From assembly GCF_037038585.1 (NCBI RefSeq), contig NC_092524.1:42232001-42296000 (forward strand): a stretch of 64,000 nucleotides of DNA, read 5' to 3'. Position 1 is the first letter of the stretch. Every line of letters begins with the position of its first letter. The notes under the pieces are model-generated. The model saw only the letters and a program-made list of their open reading frames with translations. It made no database searches and had not been told where the DNA came from. A program made the translations under genes and the position numbers. This stretch comes from Patagioenas fasciata. Its lineage: Eukaryota > Chordata > Aves > Columbiformes > Columbidae. Positions 23,801-37,000 of the stretch are shown in pieces.

Positions 23801-26800
23801 TATTCTCAGAAAATGACTAGCACCTCATGGTTTTATCTAATCCTTAGTAAATTCAGAATCTGGACAACAATTACCTAATCAAATGTATGAAGATAACAAA
23901 AGGTTCTGAGAAGCATTCTTTGATTAGTCTGGTGTTTTTATTGGTGTGGGCGAACCACAGGGAAGGCAGGGGTGTTAGAGAACCTCAATAAACCTTCAGT
24001 CTCTGAAATGGTATTTCCCTCCTCTAGATCCAACCTGAAAATTGTATGTTCTGAAAGGGAAATTTGATAGCATTTGGAGCCAGGAAAAATGCCAGTTTGG
24101 CAGCGTTCTGAATTTGTTGTGGAGGGTTTTGGTTGTTGTTGTGTTTGTTTGTTTGTTTTTTTAAAAAGCAATATTTTCCTAGACTGGAGAAGGCCTCAGG
24201 GATTATGATTAGCCTGTCTTGGGCTGATTAGCATCGGGTACTTGAAGATCCTTGATCAACAAAATAACATATCCTGAAAGCCTAGTGGAAAGAAGACCAC
24301 TGTTTTACTCTTCCCTACAGGGAGTCGAGAAAAGAATTGTTTTGGTAGATTAAATTCTTTTATGAGTAAAAACATGGGATGTATTGAATATTTAGAGGTG
24401 GTTATCTCCTGGGCCAGGAAGCACAGTGCTTTATTCCAGCCTTTCAAAGCATTTTACTGAAAGTGAGGAAAGTATGATCTGTGCTCTTAAGACTCTGTTT
24501 AAGCCCTCCTCATCCTATTAATGGTTTGTAACTGCTAGCTGTGCCATAAGCAAAATCTAGCTTTTGTGCTAAAACCAAAAGCAGACGTATATACATCTAC
24601 AACTTAAACTACACATATAAAAGTACTGATGATCAAAAGGCCAAATAGATGTTTTCTGCTAATCTATGTAGTCCTATGCTGGGACAAACTGTAAACAAGC
24701 ATATTAGTTTTAATTATGTGTATTTTAAATGTAACTTCATAAATGAGTTTATGTTATTTGCTAAAATGGAAATGCAATTTTCTGTGTTCAACAAAGACTA
24801 GAGAATGAATAATTAAATGGAATGCAGAATGTGTAGATTGGAAATGGTTCAAATTTAGTTCTGAAAATTGTTTCCAGTAATTTTAAAAGATCTTCACACA
24901 GAGAACTAAAATACTTAGTAATATATTATTGCAATGTGAGTATTTTTGCAAACTAAACCTCTATGAATAGTTGCGTTGTTTGTAATCAAGAAAATTCAAA
25001 GTTGGTTATACTATCAAATATCATTTGCTACAGTTTGTTTGCAGCATTTTGACAATCTCTTCAAGACATATCTATAAAATATCAAAGAATCCAAGTTAGA
25101 TTCAAATGGGATGAAACAGGCAATATTTCCATAACGAACAAAATTCTGTTGACTGACCCTTTAGAAAACTGGTAAAGATGTAGATGTAGGTCAGCTTACC
25201 AGCCATTTGATATAAAATTCATGAATCAAGTGGCACCTATGTGGTGCTGAGAGTAGAAAAAAATCCAATGTTTCCCCATCATTATCAATCACAATAGGGC
25301 CTAGTATTGCACTTTTTGGGTTGTAATGCAATACAAATAACTTTCTTTTTTTAAGAGGAGGAAAAATATTGTTCTTTAAGATTAAAGAGATTAGAAGAGT
25401 AGAAGTATGGGAGTGGGAACAGGGACTGATATCTAAACATTCACTTGACTATCTCATCAAGTGTGTGTGCCAGGGACATTAACTTTGACTAAAAGAAACA
25501 AATCTAGAACATATTGAAACACAGCGGGGAATACTTAATTTAAAAAAACCTGCACAAATAAAATGTGAGCTTCTGAGAATGAATATTTTGTTTTTAAATA
25601 AGAGTGAGGGAGCTAAGAGAGTATAATGGTACTTTAATGGCTCCCAGGCTTTGCAATGGGATGATTCCTGCTGTGGTGACAAGGTTGAAAGCTGTCAGAG
25701 GTCCTTGGGGAACAGGGCAGTCAGAGCCTGGGAGCTCAGCAGCACTGGCTGCACTGCTGCGCAGAGTAGGGTTTGGTCTAGTTCTTGCCTGTGATGATCA
25801 TGCATGCTTATACATTATCTTTTGGAGCAGCTCAGAAATGTCAGCACAAGGTTAGTCTTGAAGCTGCCTTAGCACTTTCCTTTCACAAACATTTTTCTGC
25901 TACAGCTATTACAGGTGTGCCACCGAAACTTGCCTCAGGAGGCATTTAGTTCTTGTTCAGGTTTACCTCTGTTCCTACTGATTTCTCATATTTCACTTCT
26001 AATGGAAATATAAACCATGGGTCTTATTCGAGGCTTACAGGAGTCACTAATAAGCTTCAGGCCCAGTATCTTTCCACATTGTGGTGGTTTTCCTTGTGCT
26101 CCCCCCTCTTTTGGTTTCACCAAGGAAAGTGTTGTGTTAAATTGAACGAAGCCAAGCAGAATCCTTGTAAGTGGCAAAACCATTGGAAATGTGTACCTCA
26201 TTTGAGATTCAAAGGTTTGAAAAAGGACTGCATGACTGTAAAGATTTGGGAATAATCTTGCTTTTCAGTTTCCTGCCAAATAATGAAAATGTTATTGGTA
26301 TTGTCTGTGAAGTTCAGGTTGCTGTTAGAGTGTTGTGGAGTGCTAAAGTGTTTTTCGTGTGCTGGAAAGCTGATTAAGATCTGAGCACAAGTAATATTAT
26401 GCAGGTGGGTTTGAGATTCATTTTTCAATAAGCCAACATGAATTCTTTACCCTCCTGGGTGGCAATAAAATATCTTACCGAATTTGAAGGGTTTATCCTG
26501 CAAGTTTTGAAATGTTGTATCAAGCTTTAAAAGGGTAAAGAAGCCAAAATTTTCAGAAATGCATCAAAAGCTTTAGAGATGTGTGGCTTTATTTTCTAAA
26601 AGGCCCAGTAAGATATCCATGGCCTGAAAGCAAGATTGAAACCAAATCATTGGGTTTTTTTATGTGGGGAGAGTTAGTCTGCTTGATCCTGGTTTATAGT
26701 TTTGTTGGTTTTGTTTTGCTCTTATTTGAAGTGTGAAAATTTCCCAATTTTGAATCTCAGAATAAAAGATTCCTGTACAGGAAACAAAGTTTCAAGCAGT

Positions 26801-28716
26801 GATTTCTTCAAACTAATGTATAATGGCAAATGTAAAACATGAATTTACAGCAATTATTTATGACAGCCTCAGGGAATGAAATCCTATTTAATGAAAAAGC
26901 AGGGGCAATACAGGGAAAGTACAGGGGTAGTAAGAACGTTAGTTCCAAGATCCACAGCTCCATCTGCTAATGTAATTCAACCCAATTTTGATAAAATCAA
27001 CAGTATGTACAGTAGATGCCAGTTGTTTCTGCAGATTCTAAAACCGAGTAAGCCGAACACAGAATAGTGATCCATTTTGTTATTAGTGTTATATTTCTCT
27101 AGTTATTGTCATTGTTATTGTTAATGTTGGTGGAAAGGGAGACTTTGCATGTGAAGTCATGCACAGATGCACACAAAAGACTGAGTATTTCCTCCCCACC
27201 CCAAAACACATATTGTGTGAGCCTAAGAACAGGCCTGCAAAGGAGCATCTCAAAGACATGTCAGGTATGTGAGAGGACATTAAACATTTGTGACATGAGC
27301 TCCTACATGACCTACAACAGCCCTATTAGGTATTCCCTTCATCACTGATTGACAGGTCAATTTTTAATTTTTTTTTCAAATAAGTGATTCTGTATTGGGA
27401 GTGCTAAACAAGCGAGTCAACAGTAGCCATTTAGGATGCTTGGGCAGGCAGGGAAGAGACTTGAGAGAAAAAAAAGCATGTGCCCAGGTTGCGTTTGTGG
27501 TACCAGGGCACCCAGCCGCATGAGGAGGTACGGGGGTAGCTGAGAGCAGCTGGCCAGTGAGAGTCGGAGTCTGTAGAAAGTGTTAGAGAAACGGCACAGA
27601 GCAGAAAGAAAGAATTTGATAAGAACTACCACAAGCAAAAGAGGGGAGAAATTGGGTTGCTATAGGCTGAATGAGTTTTGTGTGGGCTGTAAGCAGCTGA
27701 GGGAGAATGAGGTAAGAGCTGATACATGCAGGCCAGAAGTTAACTGCTGCTTAAGGACTCCATGGGCCCCTACTCCTATTCAGCTCCTGTCAAAATAACA
27801 TGAGCATTGTAAACTCCTCTGTGGCTATCTAATGGGCATGATGCACTATTCCTAGTCATATTGGGAATAAGTCTAAAAAGTTTAACGTACAATATGCAAC
27901 AAAATATATCTAATGGCATTATCCAGTATGGTTACAGCATACAGAAAATGAATCAGCAGCAATTCAAGAACATAATAATAAATTTAACTTCAGCTAAGTA
28001 AGCTCATTTTTTAAATCCTTGGAGACTCTGCAGGATGTTTTAATGGGTCTTGTGTGATGTGGATATTTCCTCAATTTAAAAACTGGACTAAATAGGTTCA
28101 TTTTGCATAACTTAGGAAGAAACCTTCATACGATAATGATTTTAGGTCACTGCTAAACTAGACCAGATGTGGATGGATGGCTTAACAGTGAAATGCTGCA
28201 TATCCCATTACAAAGCTTTTTAGGCCTATATACTTACCCTCTTGGCAATAAGCTTGCAATTAATGAGTAAGTCCTTAATACATAGTTATATGTCAAAAGA
28301 GGCAATAGTAGTTCCACCACAGCTCTCTATGATTTTGGGCAATCTTTGAAAAACAGACATTGACAAAATAAATTGGTGGAGCCATGTGTAATTAGAAATA
28401 AATTTGTTTGTGTATCATTGCCACCCAGAAAGATATTGTCTTTGTCTGTGTTGCAGAGGTTAGCAGAGAACCACACTGAAACTATACAATAAGCCTATTT
28501 TCTGGGTGAAAAGGAGGAAAAGATGTGATGTAGAGAGCTGCTAAATAAGGAATGAACTTTCCAAAATTCCAGATGTAGTCTTTAAGATATGAACAGTTAT
28601 TGTCTAAAAAGATGTTATTGACTTGTAGAGATCCATAAATTTTAACTTTCTGTTTTCTGAAATATCAAAAATAACAAAAGATAATTTATCAGACTTTCTT
28701 CGTGTTGCTTTCTTAT

Positions 28717-29395
28717 ATAGAATAGAATAGTTCAGTTGGAAGGTACCTACAATGACCATCTAGTGCAAAGGCCTGACCACTTCAGAGCTGACTAAAAGTT
28801 AGATCATGTTATTAAGGGCATTGTCGAAATGCCTCTTGAACACTGACAGGCTTGGGGCATCAACCACCTCTTTAGGAAGCCTGTTCCAGTGTTTGAACAC
28901 CCTGTAATAAAATTATACCTAATGTCCGATCTGAACCTCCCCTGGCACAACCTTGAACCATTCCTACACGTTGTGTCATTGCAATGTCTCTAAGCAATGA
29001 GGTTGCCCCTCAGTCTCCTTCTCTCCAAACTAGACAAACCCGAAGTCCTCAGCCGCTCCTCACAGGACGTGCCTTCCAGCCCTTCCACCAGCTCTGTTGC
29101 CCTCTTCTGGATGCATTCAAGGATCTTCACATCCTTGTTAAGTTGTGGTGTCCAGAACTGCACACATTAGTCACGGTGAGGCCGCACCAACACTGAACAC
29201 AGTGGGACAGTGATCTCTTTTGACCAGACGGTGATGCTGGGTTGGTTGCACCCTAAGATGTAGTTTACTCTCTCTGCTGCCAGGACATCTGCTGGCTCCT
29301 GTTGGCCCTGCTGCCAGCCGGCACCTCCAGATCACTTTCTGCAGGGCTGCTCTCCAGGCACTCTTCCCCCAATTCATACTTTTGTCCAACATCAC
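28717..29395 (-). mobile_element. CR1 LINE, 5'-truncated 3' end
   Basis: A minus-strand CR1 copy whose 3' terminus is at the left, marked by repeated ATAGAATAG (28717-28730), the complement of the avian CR1 terminal octamer repeat. Moving right come the usual blocks read in reverse complement: TTGGAAGG near 28737, GGAAGCCTGTTCCAGTGTTTG at about 28875-28895, CTCCTTCTCTCCAAACTAGAC near 29017, and CTGGATGCATTCAAGGATCTTC near 29107. It runs about 680 bp into the ORF2 C-terminal part. Frames are interrupted by substitutions and small indels, so it is inactive. Confidence 0.88.
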
Positions 29396-32300
29396 CTAGC
29401 TTTATGTTATATTTTGATATAATATGAAGATAGCTGTGAAATGGTTAAAATGATTTGGCTCACAAGCTCAAATAGTGTTGAAAGCTTGGTTACATTTGGT
29501 ACCTAGTCCTCTATTCTTAATTCACTTCTCGATCACCCATTTTTTGTTTAGACAAGTGTTTTGCTGTCAGAAATGTTACATGAACCCTTTGACAATGACG
29601 GATCCTCCACTGAATGTTATGGAGGTGCTCAGTCAATTAACTAATGAAGCGTTTATTGCATCTGTTTTCTCCACCATTAATTTTGTCTATATGTCAATGC
29701 TTTGTCATAGATGAATAAAACAAAACTGAAGTAAACAGATAAGGATATAGTTAAAATTCATGTTTCTGTAGGATCTTTATATCTTAAAATTAATTATCAG
29801 TGTATCTGTCTATATAATGAAACAACATATTTGTCCTGCATTTACTTCAACATCAGTCCATGAAGAAAACTTCTTTTTAAAAGATACATGCTATGATTTT
29901 AAAATGAAGAACTGGGAGCTGGGGAAGAGGGGAAGTATTTTTACTGACTTTGCAATATCTGAAATATTAAATGTAAAGAATGAGCTACTTTACTCTGCAA
30001 AACAAACTATTAATAAAAATAGTTGTGTTACTTTCTGAAAATAATGGTTACATCCTTCTGGTATGGAGCTCAATTTAATCAACGCTGACTTTGCATCCTT
30101 TATTACACAGTTGTTTCCCTGGACTATTAGACCACAATATTGAATGATGATCTGCTTAATAGATCCAAACATAGTAAAAATGCATCTTTAAAAGAGCATT
30201 TGAAGACTTAGATTAAAATTCTGGCATAAGTGAGTTTTCTATGTGTGAAACTAAATGAGAGCCACAATTTCATGTGGTTTTTTTAAGTCTGGAGCACATA
30301 GGTTAGGCATATATCTTTCAGAAAATTTTGTAGACAACCTTAATAAGCAAGAGATTTTCTTTGTGAAATAATCAATTTTCTTCAACAATTTGAAGACTCC
30401 TCACAACTTTAAAAATATCTGATAGGGCATGTACTCACCTAGTACCATAGGGCATTAGCAGAAATATCCAAAGACTGGAGCGAAACCCAGGAAATTTTTT
30501 TTGATGCATTTATATGGGCCAGAATTTTAAGTTCCATTCGCCTCTCAAAGAAAAATTGCTTTGAACAAGACTGAAAAAAGCCAGTTTGTTTCCCATTGTT
30601 TATTTTTTTCTGTGATGAGATTACTGCAGCTTGTTCATGAAGGGATGGGTAACATAAGTAAATTGTCTTAGTGCATTTTATAGGATATTTTCTTTTTCAT
30701 TTAGAAGCAAGAGATGGAAGTGATTAATGATTATTACTTTTTCATGAAATTGATGGAAACAGATAATTCCATTTGATTTCCTGCCTTGATGTGCTTATTA
30801 AGATTTAAGAATTTATTAAGATTTCGCATATATATGATATCACTAAGAATGATTGCATTGTAAAGCATCATAAAACCTGTTGATCAAAGTAATAGGAAAA
30901 TGAAAAAAAAAAAGTTGTAGAGCTTTTCCTTATTTCAAAATTTTAAAGCCTTTTAGAAACTGATCCTAAAAGATATTTTGAATTATTCTAAAAGCTCATC
31001 TACTTCATTCTGAGAAATGTAGGTACAAAGCTAATATAACATTTTGGAGTTGTTTTTGGGACAGTCTTGTTCCTCAGTATGCAGACTTACAGTTAAAAAT
31101 TTAAAAATATATTTTAAAGAGTGAGGGAGGGATTTTGCAATTCCAGTGATATTTTTCTGACCTCCATGAGAGGAATTTCTGATCGGTGCTGAAAAGACTA
31201 AAGAATTGTGACAAGTCAGAGGTTAATGGATGATGAGATATTAATAGCAACCTAAAAGTAGCAAAAACTGTGTAACACTGGCCATGTATTTACAACCCGT
31301 TTCACATGTTTTCTAATCTTTCAGCAAAAAAATCTCCCTAATAACTTTAATTCAGAATTGCCTGTGGTTCTAGAAGTATAAAGTTTTCAGGATAAAACAT
31401 TTTCAGATGTAAAAATAAATGAACCAGTAATAGTAAAACTAAAAGTAGTAGTAAAACTTGTACCTATTCCAGTCTCTTTCACTGACAGTTTCCTAAAGAA
31501 AAATGTACTATATGTAATAATAGAATTAAAAACTAAGTGAGAAATTGAAATACAGTTAGAAATAGATAGCTTTGAAGTCTGCAGCTTTAATATATGGTAA
31601 AAGATATTGTCATTTTCAAGCTACTTGATCTTCTCAAGCTATTCAGTCTTCCTGAAAGAGAAAAGCAGCATTCCTGTGGCTAGTAAGTGGATTAGCCTTA
31701 AATACTTGTTCAGGCCTCAAAACAATTTGTGATGTGAATTTTTGGGAATTTTTGTCCTACTTTGCTATCTGTTTACTTCTTTCTGCATTTGGAAATTCTG
31801 ATGTAGTGTGGGATCACATTCTTATGGAATTTCTGACCTGACCTGAATTACAAACTAAATACTACGAAACACCATTATACTTTTGGTGTCTGCTGCTATC
31901 TATTGCCTCTGTGAGATTCATACCATCATAGCCTTCTTAAATCAATGAAACTAATTACCTTAGGAAACTTTGTGCTGGCTACTGAACATAAGGAGTGTTT
32001 CTAATTTTTTTCACTCTGGAGGCTTAGATGACACACCAGCATTCTCTGAACTTCAGTTCTGCAATAAACTAAGTAGCAGACATAGCTTTTGAATGGTTGG
32101 AAGTTAACTTGAAGCTAAATGCTTTATTTTCATCTTCACAGCCATTACCTTTCCTTTAAAAGTGCCCTCAGTTTAATTTAATGAAGTAAGAAGTGATGGG
32201 TGCTGCTCAATGAAGGAACGATTGGAAGAAAATAAATTACAGTCTGGTATGAAGAGCATTGATAATTGAGCCAGCCATCTAAATTCCTAAATTGTCAAGG

Positions 32301-33845
32301 ACTTGACAACTTTCATTACTGTCAGTGGAACTAATGCAAGTTTAGGTGCATTGCTTTTTATGGAGATTTTATGAAGGGCAAAATCCTCTAGGAAAGTTTG
32401 AGAACTGGATCAGCAGGGAGGATCCTCTAATAATTTGTTCCTAAATTGTACTGATGTTGAGCTTGATTCCTGCAGAACTGATGTGCTGACAGCCCTGAAC
32501 AAGCCCATATTCAAGCTTTGGTTGGTTAGAGCTTGGAAAATCTACATTGCACTAAAAATATGCTGTGTGTTTTAGCACATTTTTAAAAGAAGCACATCAA
32601 TGAGTATCAGGGTATGAACAAGTAAAGTTACAATAATGACCCGCAATTCTTAAAAACTGGCATGTATATATTAGATCCCCTTGCAAGAGCCTCAGGACAA
32701 GTCTACACTGGCAATTCTGTACTCAAATGCAATATTTAGAAATCCTGAGACAACAGTAAATGAACTTGACAGCTTTGTACCATATAGCCCATTGATACTG
32801 GAGAGCTCAGGCCACTAAAGCAGCAAGGCCACATTAGTGGAGTACTTTACCTGAGGCAATAAATTGATCTGTCACCTAGACTTATTACTAATGGAATATG
32901 GCTACTTTTGGAGCAATTCACAAGCTTGAGAAGCCCTTCACTGCATCCTGCTGTGTGGTAGGACGATCACAGTGCCCACCTCACGCATAGCTTCACCTTG
33001 TGTCTACAAGCAACCGAAGAAATGACAAAAGGAAATCTTGAAAACTAATACCCTCAGGTATTTCTTCTTGTGGAAGAAATTTGCATTACCATAGCAAGCA
33101 TGACTAATAGAAGATTTATATGAAATCTTAATATATGCATGTACATATACATATGTATAGACATCATTGTGTAGACACATACATGTTACATGAGAGTTCT
33201 GGCATACTAAAAAGCTTTCCTTTATTTAAAAATCTTTGCTTGATGACTCAGTTCATCCTAATTTAAGGAGGGCTCTCTGTCTTCTCTTAGCGGGGTGACA
33301 ATACTTCACCACCTGCAGTTTGGCCACTGGCAGATGGGAAATGGGTTGAACCCTCTCAGAAGCCGTATGTTTGCTCCCAGTGGGAGCTGAAGAAAGAAAG
33401 GATTCATTTCATCCTTATTACTGCAAGAGCAGCCGTGTGGAAGGTGGATTTCTCTTAGGACCTTATTGTGATACAATAGAATAACTATGTGTACGTGCAT
33501 TTCCTTTTCATTGTGGTGGGTGCTTTCTGCTGCTGCCTGTTTGCTGCCAAGCAGCTGCTTCAACATTTCCCTGGCTTGCTGTTTCCTCAGCTGGTAACTA
33601 GTGCTACCTTTCCTTCTTCTCTTGCCTTGTTGAGCTAATGGGCAACACAGTTGGCTGTAACCTCCCGCAGCACACGGGCTGCTGCAGATCAGCCCTGGCT
33701 GTTGTGCTGCTCTAGAAGCTGGTTTGACTTGTTGGCAGTTCTCTTGGTAGCTCCTGTAGCAGCTTGCCTCCAGCCATTTCTCTTTTCTTAAAGGATTCTT
33801 GTGCACTTAACTGGTGCACTCTCACTCCTTTGGACATGCCTTGTT
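29396..33845. other. Non-coding, very AT-rich unique DNA
   Basis: No gene or recognisable repeat in most of this stretch. A 28-base alternating purine-pyrimidine run lies at 33131-33158. A minus-strand 166-codon open frame at 33306-33806 is the longest in the window; it begins at GTG, has no recognised domain, and is discussed in the findings. Confidence 0.55.
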
Positions 33846-34030
33846 TGGACCAGAACAGAGTTTTGTGAAAAGTAGTGTAACAGTACTTTATTATTATGTC
33901 TGAAGGCAGAGAACGCTTTTTTCCCCTTGATGTTATTTAGTCCCAGCAAAGAGGAGATGCTAGGTCTTTATTTACTTGAAGTATAGGCTTAGATTCTTTC
34001 CTCAGGAACTGCTGTAACTAGTTTAACCAC
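33846..34030 (-). repeat. Unidentified dispersed repeat, copy A (possibly LTR-derived)
   Basis: This stretch aligns with 45119-45290 in the same orientation. Shared blocks are GAGTTTTGTGAAA, AGTGT, CTGAAGGCAGAG/CTGGAGGCAGAG, GAGGAGATGCT, and GCTGTAACTAGTTTAACCAC versus GCTGTCCACTGGTTCCACC. On the minus strand copy A has AATAAA (complement of 33887-33892) just before the GTGAAA block, as in the R region of an avian LTR, so minus orientation and an LTR origin are guesses. No ends or target-site duplication could be defined. Confidence 0.5.
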
Positions 34031-37000
34031 AGAACAGGATAAGAAGTGATAAACAGAAATTAGGAACAACTAATCTGGCAGCAGTGCAGGGACCTTGCGG
34101 TAGCTATAAACGATTTCAGCAATAACTGAGATATCAATTGCACTAGAATGTGACCAAGGTGTCACATTCTGCAAGGTTCAGGCTAGAAGAAGAAAGAGGG
34201 TTCTCAGGCATTTCTTTTGAAATGTTCTGCATTTTCTGAGGACTTACATGGAGCTTAAGCTCTAAGAAGTCTTGTAACAAAAGCATAAAAGAACCAACAG
34301 ATGATTTGTTCTGTTGTGTCCTGTCAATGTTCAGTAGTTTTTTCAGACCTGCGATACCAAGAAGATTTCAAAAATTCCTGATTCGAATAGTGACATAGAT
34401 GACAGTGGCCTTAATACATTGGAATTTTCTTAAAATTACTTAATGCTGGTGTTGGTGTCAGAAACTGCACATAGTGAAATTGTATATAAACATATACACC
34501 TGTATTTGTACATCCTGCTCTGCTTGCATTAGTTGTTGTACATGGTGCTGCCAAACAGAAGTCTGCTGTTTCTGTGCTCACTTCTCCCCATGTCAATCCT
34601 CATTTGAATGTTTGAGAAACAAGAGTGGAAAACCATAGTTCTTCAGACTTCAATTTCAACAGCAAAATGAGATTATAAGAGGAGCAGGATTTGCTTTACG
34701 TTATAATTTAACTCCTAACATACCTACCTGTTTCTTCCCTTGCTGCAGTAATTCATGCCTTCTGATTTCTCTTCCTGTCAGAGCACTCTTCAAAAATGCT
34801 GAGCCATACATCTGTCAGCAGAATGGGTGCGGGCACCAGGCCCACATCTTTGTCTTCATTTGTTCTTGGAGCTCTTATTTCTTCACTACCTCACCTTTCT
34901 CACCTAAATGTAGCCAGTGAGAAAGGGAAAGGGTCAAACTCTTCTTAGTAAATCCATGTTGTAGTCCTTTCAATTTATGAGCTATAGCTTTATGAGCTCT
35001 GAGACAGAATTGAGAAGCAAGTGTATGTGAATATTGTGATGAGATTGGAAGACTTAAAAGATCACCACTACTACGATTAAGAAATCAGATCAGGGTAATT
35101 CTCCACTGTACCAAGAGAAGTATCCAGAACCATTCTAGTGGCAGGAGTGTGACGCATGTTCTTCACTATGTATTTGATTAGGAATAAGGTACAATTAGGA
35201 CCAAGACTCAGCTGGGAACAAGGCTCTCTTGCATCTTTGAACACACAGACTTGAACTAGTTCTGCAATTGGAGCAGATCAGTGTAACTTTATTAACCTAC
35301 TTGGGTCAGATGATCAACCTCAAGGGGCTAATGCTTTGTATTTTGAGATTATTTCTTTTCTCCCACTACTAAGTATGGTTGACGTGGTGTGGTGTTTTTT
35401 TTTTTTTGTGTGTGTGTGTGGTTTTTTATGTTTTGTTTGTTTGTTTGCTTGCTTCTTGTAGGTTTGCAAAATTTAATACAGAGACTGTTTAGCTTTCCTT
35501 CCTCCAGTGGCTGTTTTGTGTTTGTGAAGAGCAGGAATAGGCAGGTCTCAGCAAACTACTTAAGATGTAGAAAGTATTGCAACTATGTAAATTGTGGCCA
35601 TTCAAGCAGAAATACAATCTATCTACTAGACAACTGAAGACATTGTCTTGTAGGAGACCTATTTACTTGTGCCTGAATGGTCACATAAAGATATAAATGC
35701 GTTTATGTTTAAACACAGGCTTTTTTTTTTTTTTTCTTTTGTATCTGTGTAAAGTGGTGTGTAAGACTTTGATGAATGAAGTGTTCCAGGTGGATAAATG
35801 CCTCAGGCTGAATAGTCTTTGGACTTTTCTTTGGGAGAGGGAGACAGCGTTTTTGAAAAATATGACAGCAAATACAGATTTGCTAGTATTAATTTAAAAA
35901 AAAAAGAAACGAGCAAACCATGAGAATTTCTTTAGGGTGCTTCAGTATCTTTAAAATACTTTAAAATAATACTTGTAAAACATACTGTATAATAAGAACT
36001 TAGTATTGGCTGGAGGCTTATCCTCATGTCTTGCACGCTTTTTTGCTTCCACAGAATATGGTCTTGAAAAAGACACTCTTCATGTGGGTGAGATTTACAG
36101 TTGATTTACCATGTGTTGCTTCTTGAAATTTCCAAGGGTAATTCTTGTATTCAGCATGAAAATTAGAGCAGAAACATAGTTTTCCCCTGTTTTTGATGAT
36201 CTCTTTGCAGTTTCTCAAGCAGTGAAGAAGTAAAAATGATCTACAGGTTCACAAAAAGTACAAGGTTTCCCATATCACAAAAGAGTGTTGTAGTGTCAGA
36301 CTGGATGCATCCTGACAAAACATTCAATTCTCCTTTTTTTTTTTTTTTCCTTTTTGGGTATTTAACAGGTTCGAATTGTTTGTTAATTATATAGTAAAAA
36401 CATTTTTATGACAATAGATTAATTTTCCCAAAAGCACCTTAAATAGAAAATACAGCCAAATAGAGTTTTACATGCTGTATTTCATTCTCTACCTCTAACA
36501 ACTTTCCAAAATTCAAATCCTTTAAATATTTATTAAGTGTGACACATGCAGATATTCTATGTCCTCCTGTGCAGCCTGAGCAGCAACATCAATGTTACAA
36601 TAAAACTGATCATATAATGGGTGTTGCTGGAGTCGCTCTGAGAAGACCAACTACTCTTACTCAAATAAGCTCCAAGAGTCTGAGCTAACTTTGTTTGTTG
36701 GAACTTAAGTGTTTCCCTGTTTCTTTACTTCCCATTATTAACATATCACTTTGCATTTCTTCTTGTATATAGTACATAACTACAAATCCACTTTTGTTCT
36801 AGAAATTTTCCAAAATTGTAAAGGAAATCATGTCATATCGTGTTATCATGTTATTGGAGCTTATAGAGGTACGTGTGTTTGGCAAAAAGCTATTAGGCAA
36901 GGCCTGGAACAGATGAGAAAGGGAGGAGACTTCGAAACTGTAGTCATTTGGATTTTTAGTTTATATAGAACTAATAACCGAAATATAAATGTATTTAGAA

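Larger units (their letters stand above)
20660..28716. other. Non-coding unique DNA with simple repeats
   Basis: No gene was recognised. Contained simple repeats are an A+C-only stretch (23521-23612), an ATT trinucleotide run (23779-23800) and a GTTT-rich tract (24119-24163). A GC-richer patch at 27480-27790 has a donor-like GAG-GTAAGA at about 27711 but no matching acceptor that I trust. Confidence 0.55.

Noticed and set aside
36361..36385. GGTTCGAATT, resembling the tRNA T-arm
   Set aside because: No acceptor stem, D-arm or anticodon arm can be formed around it.
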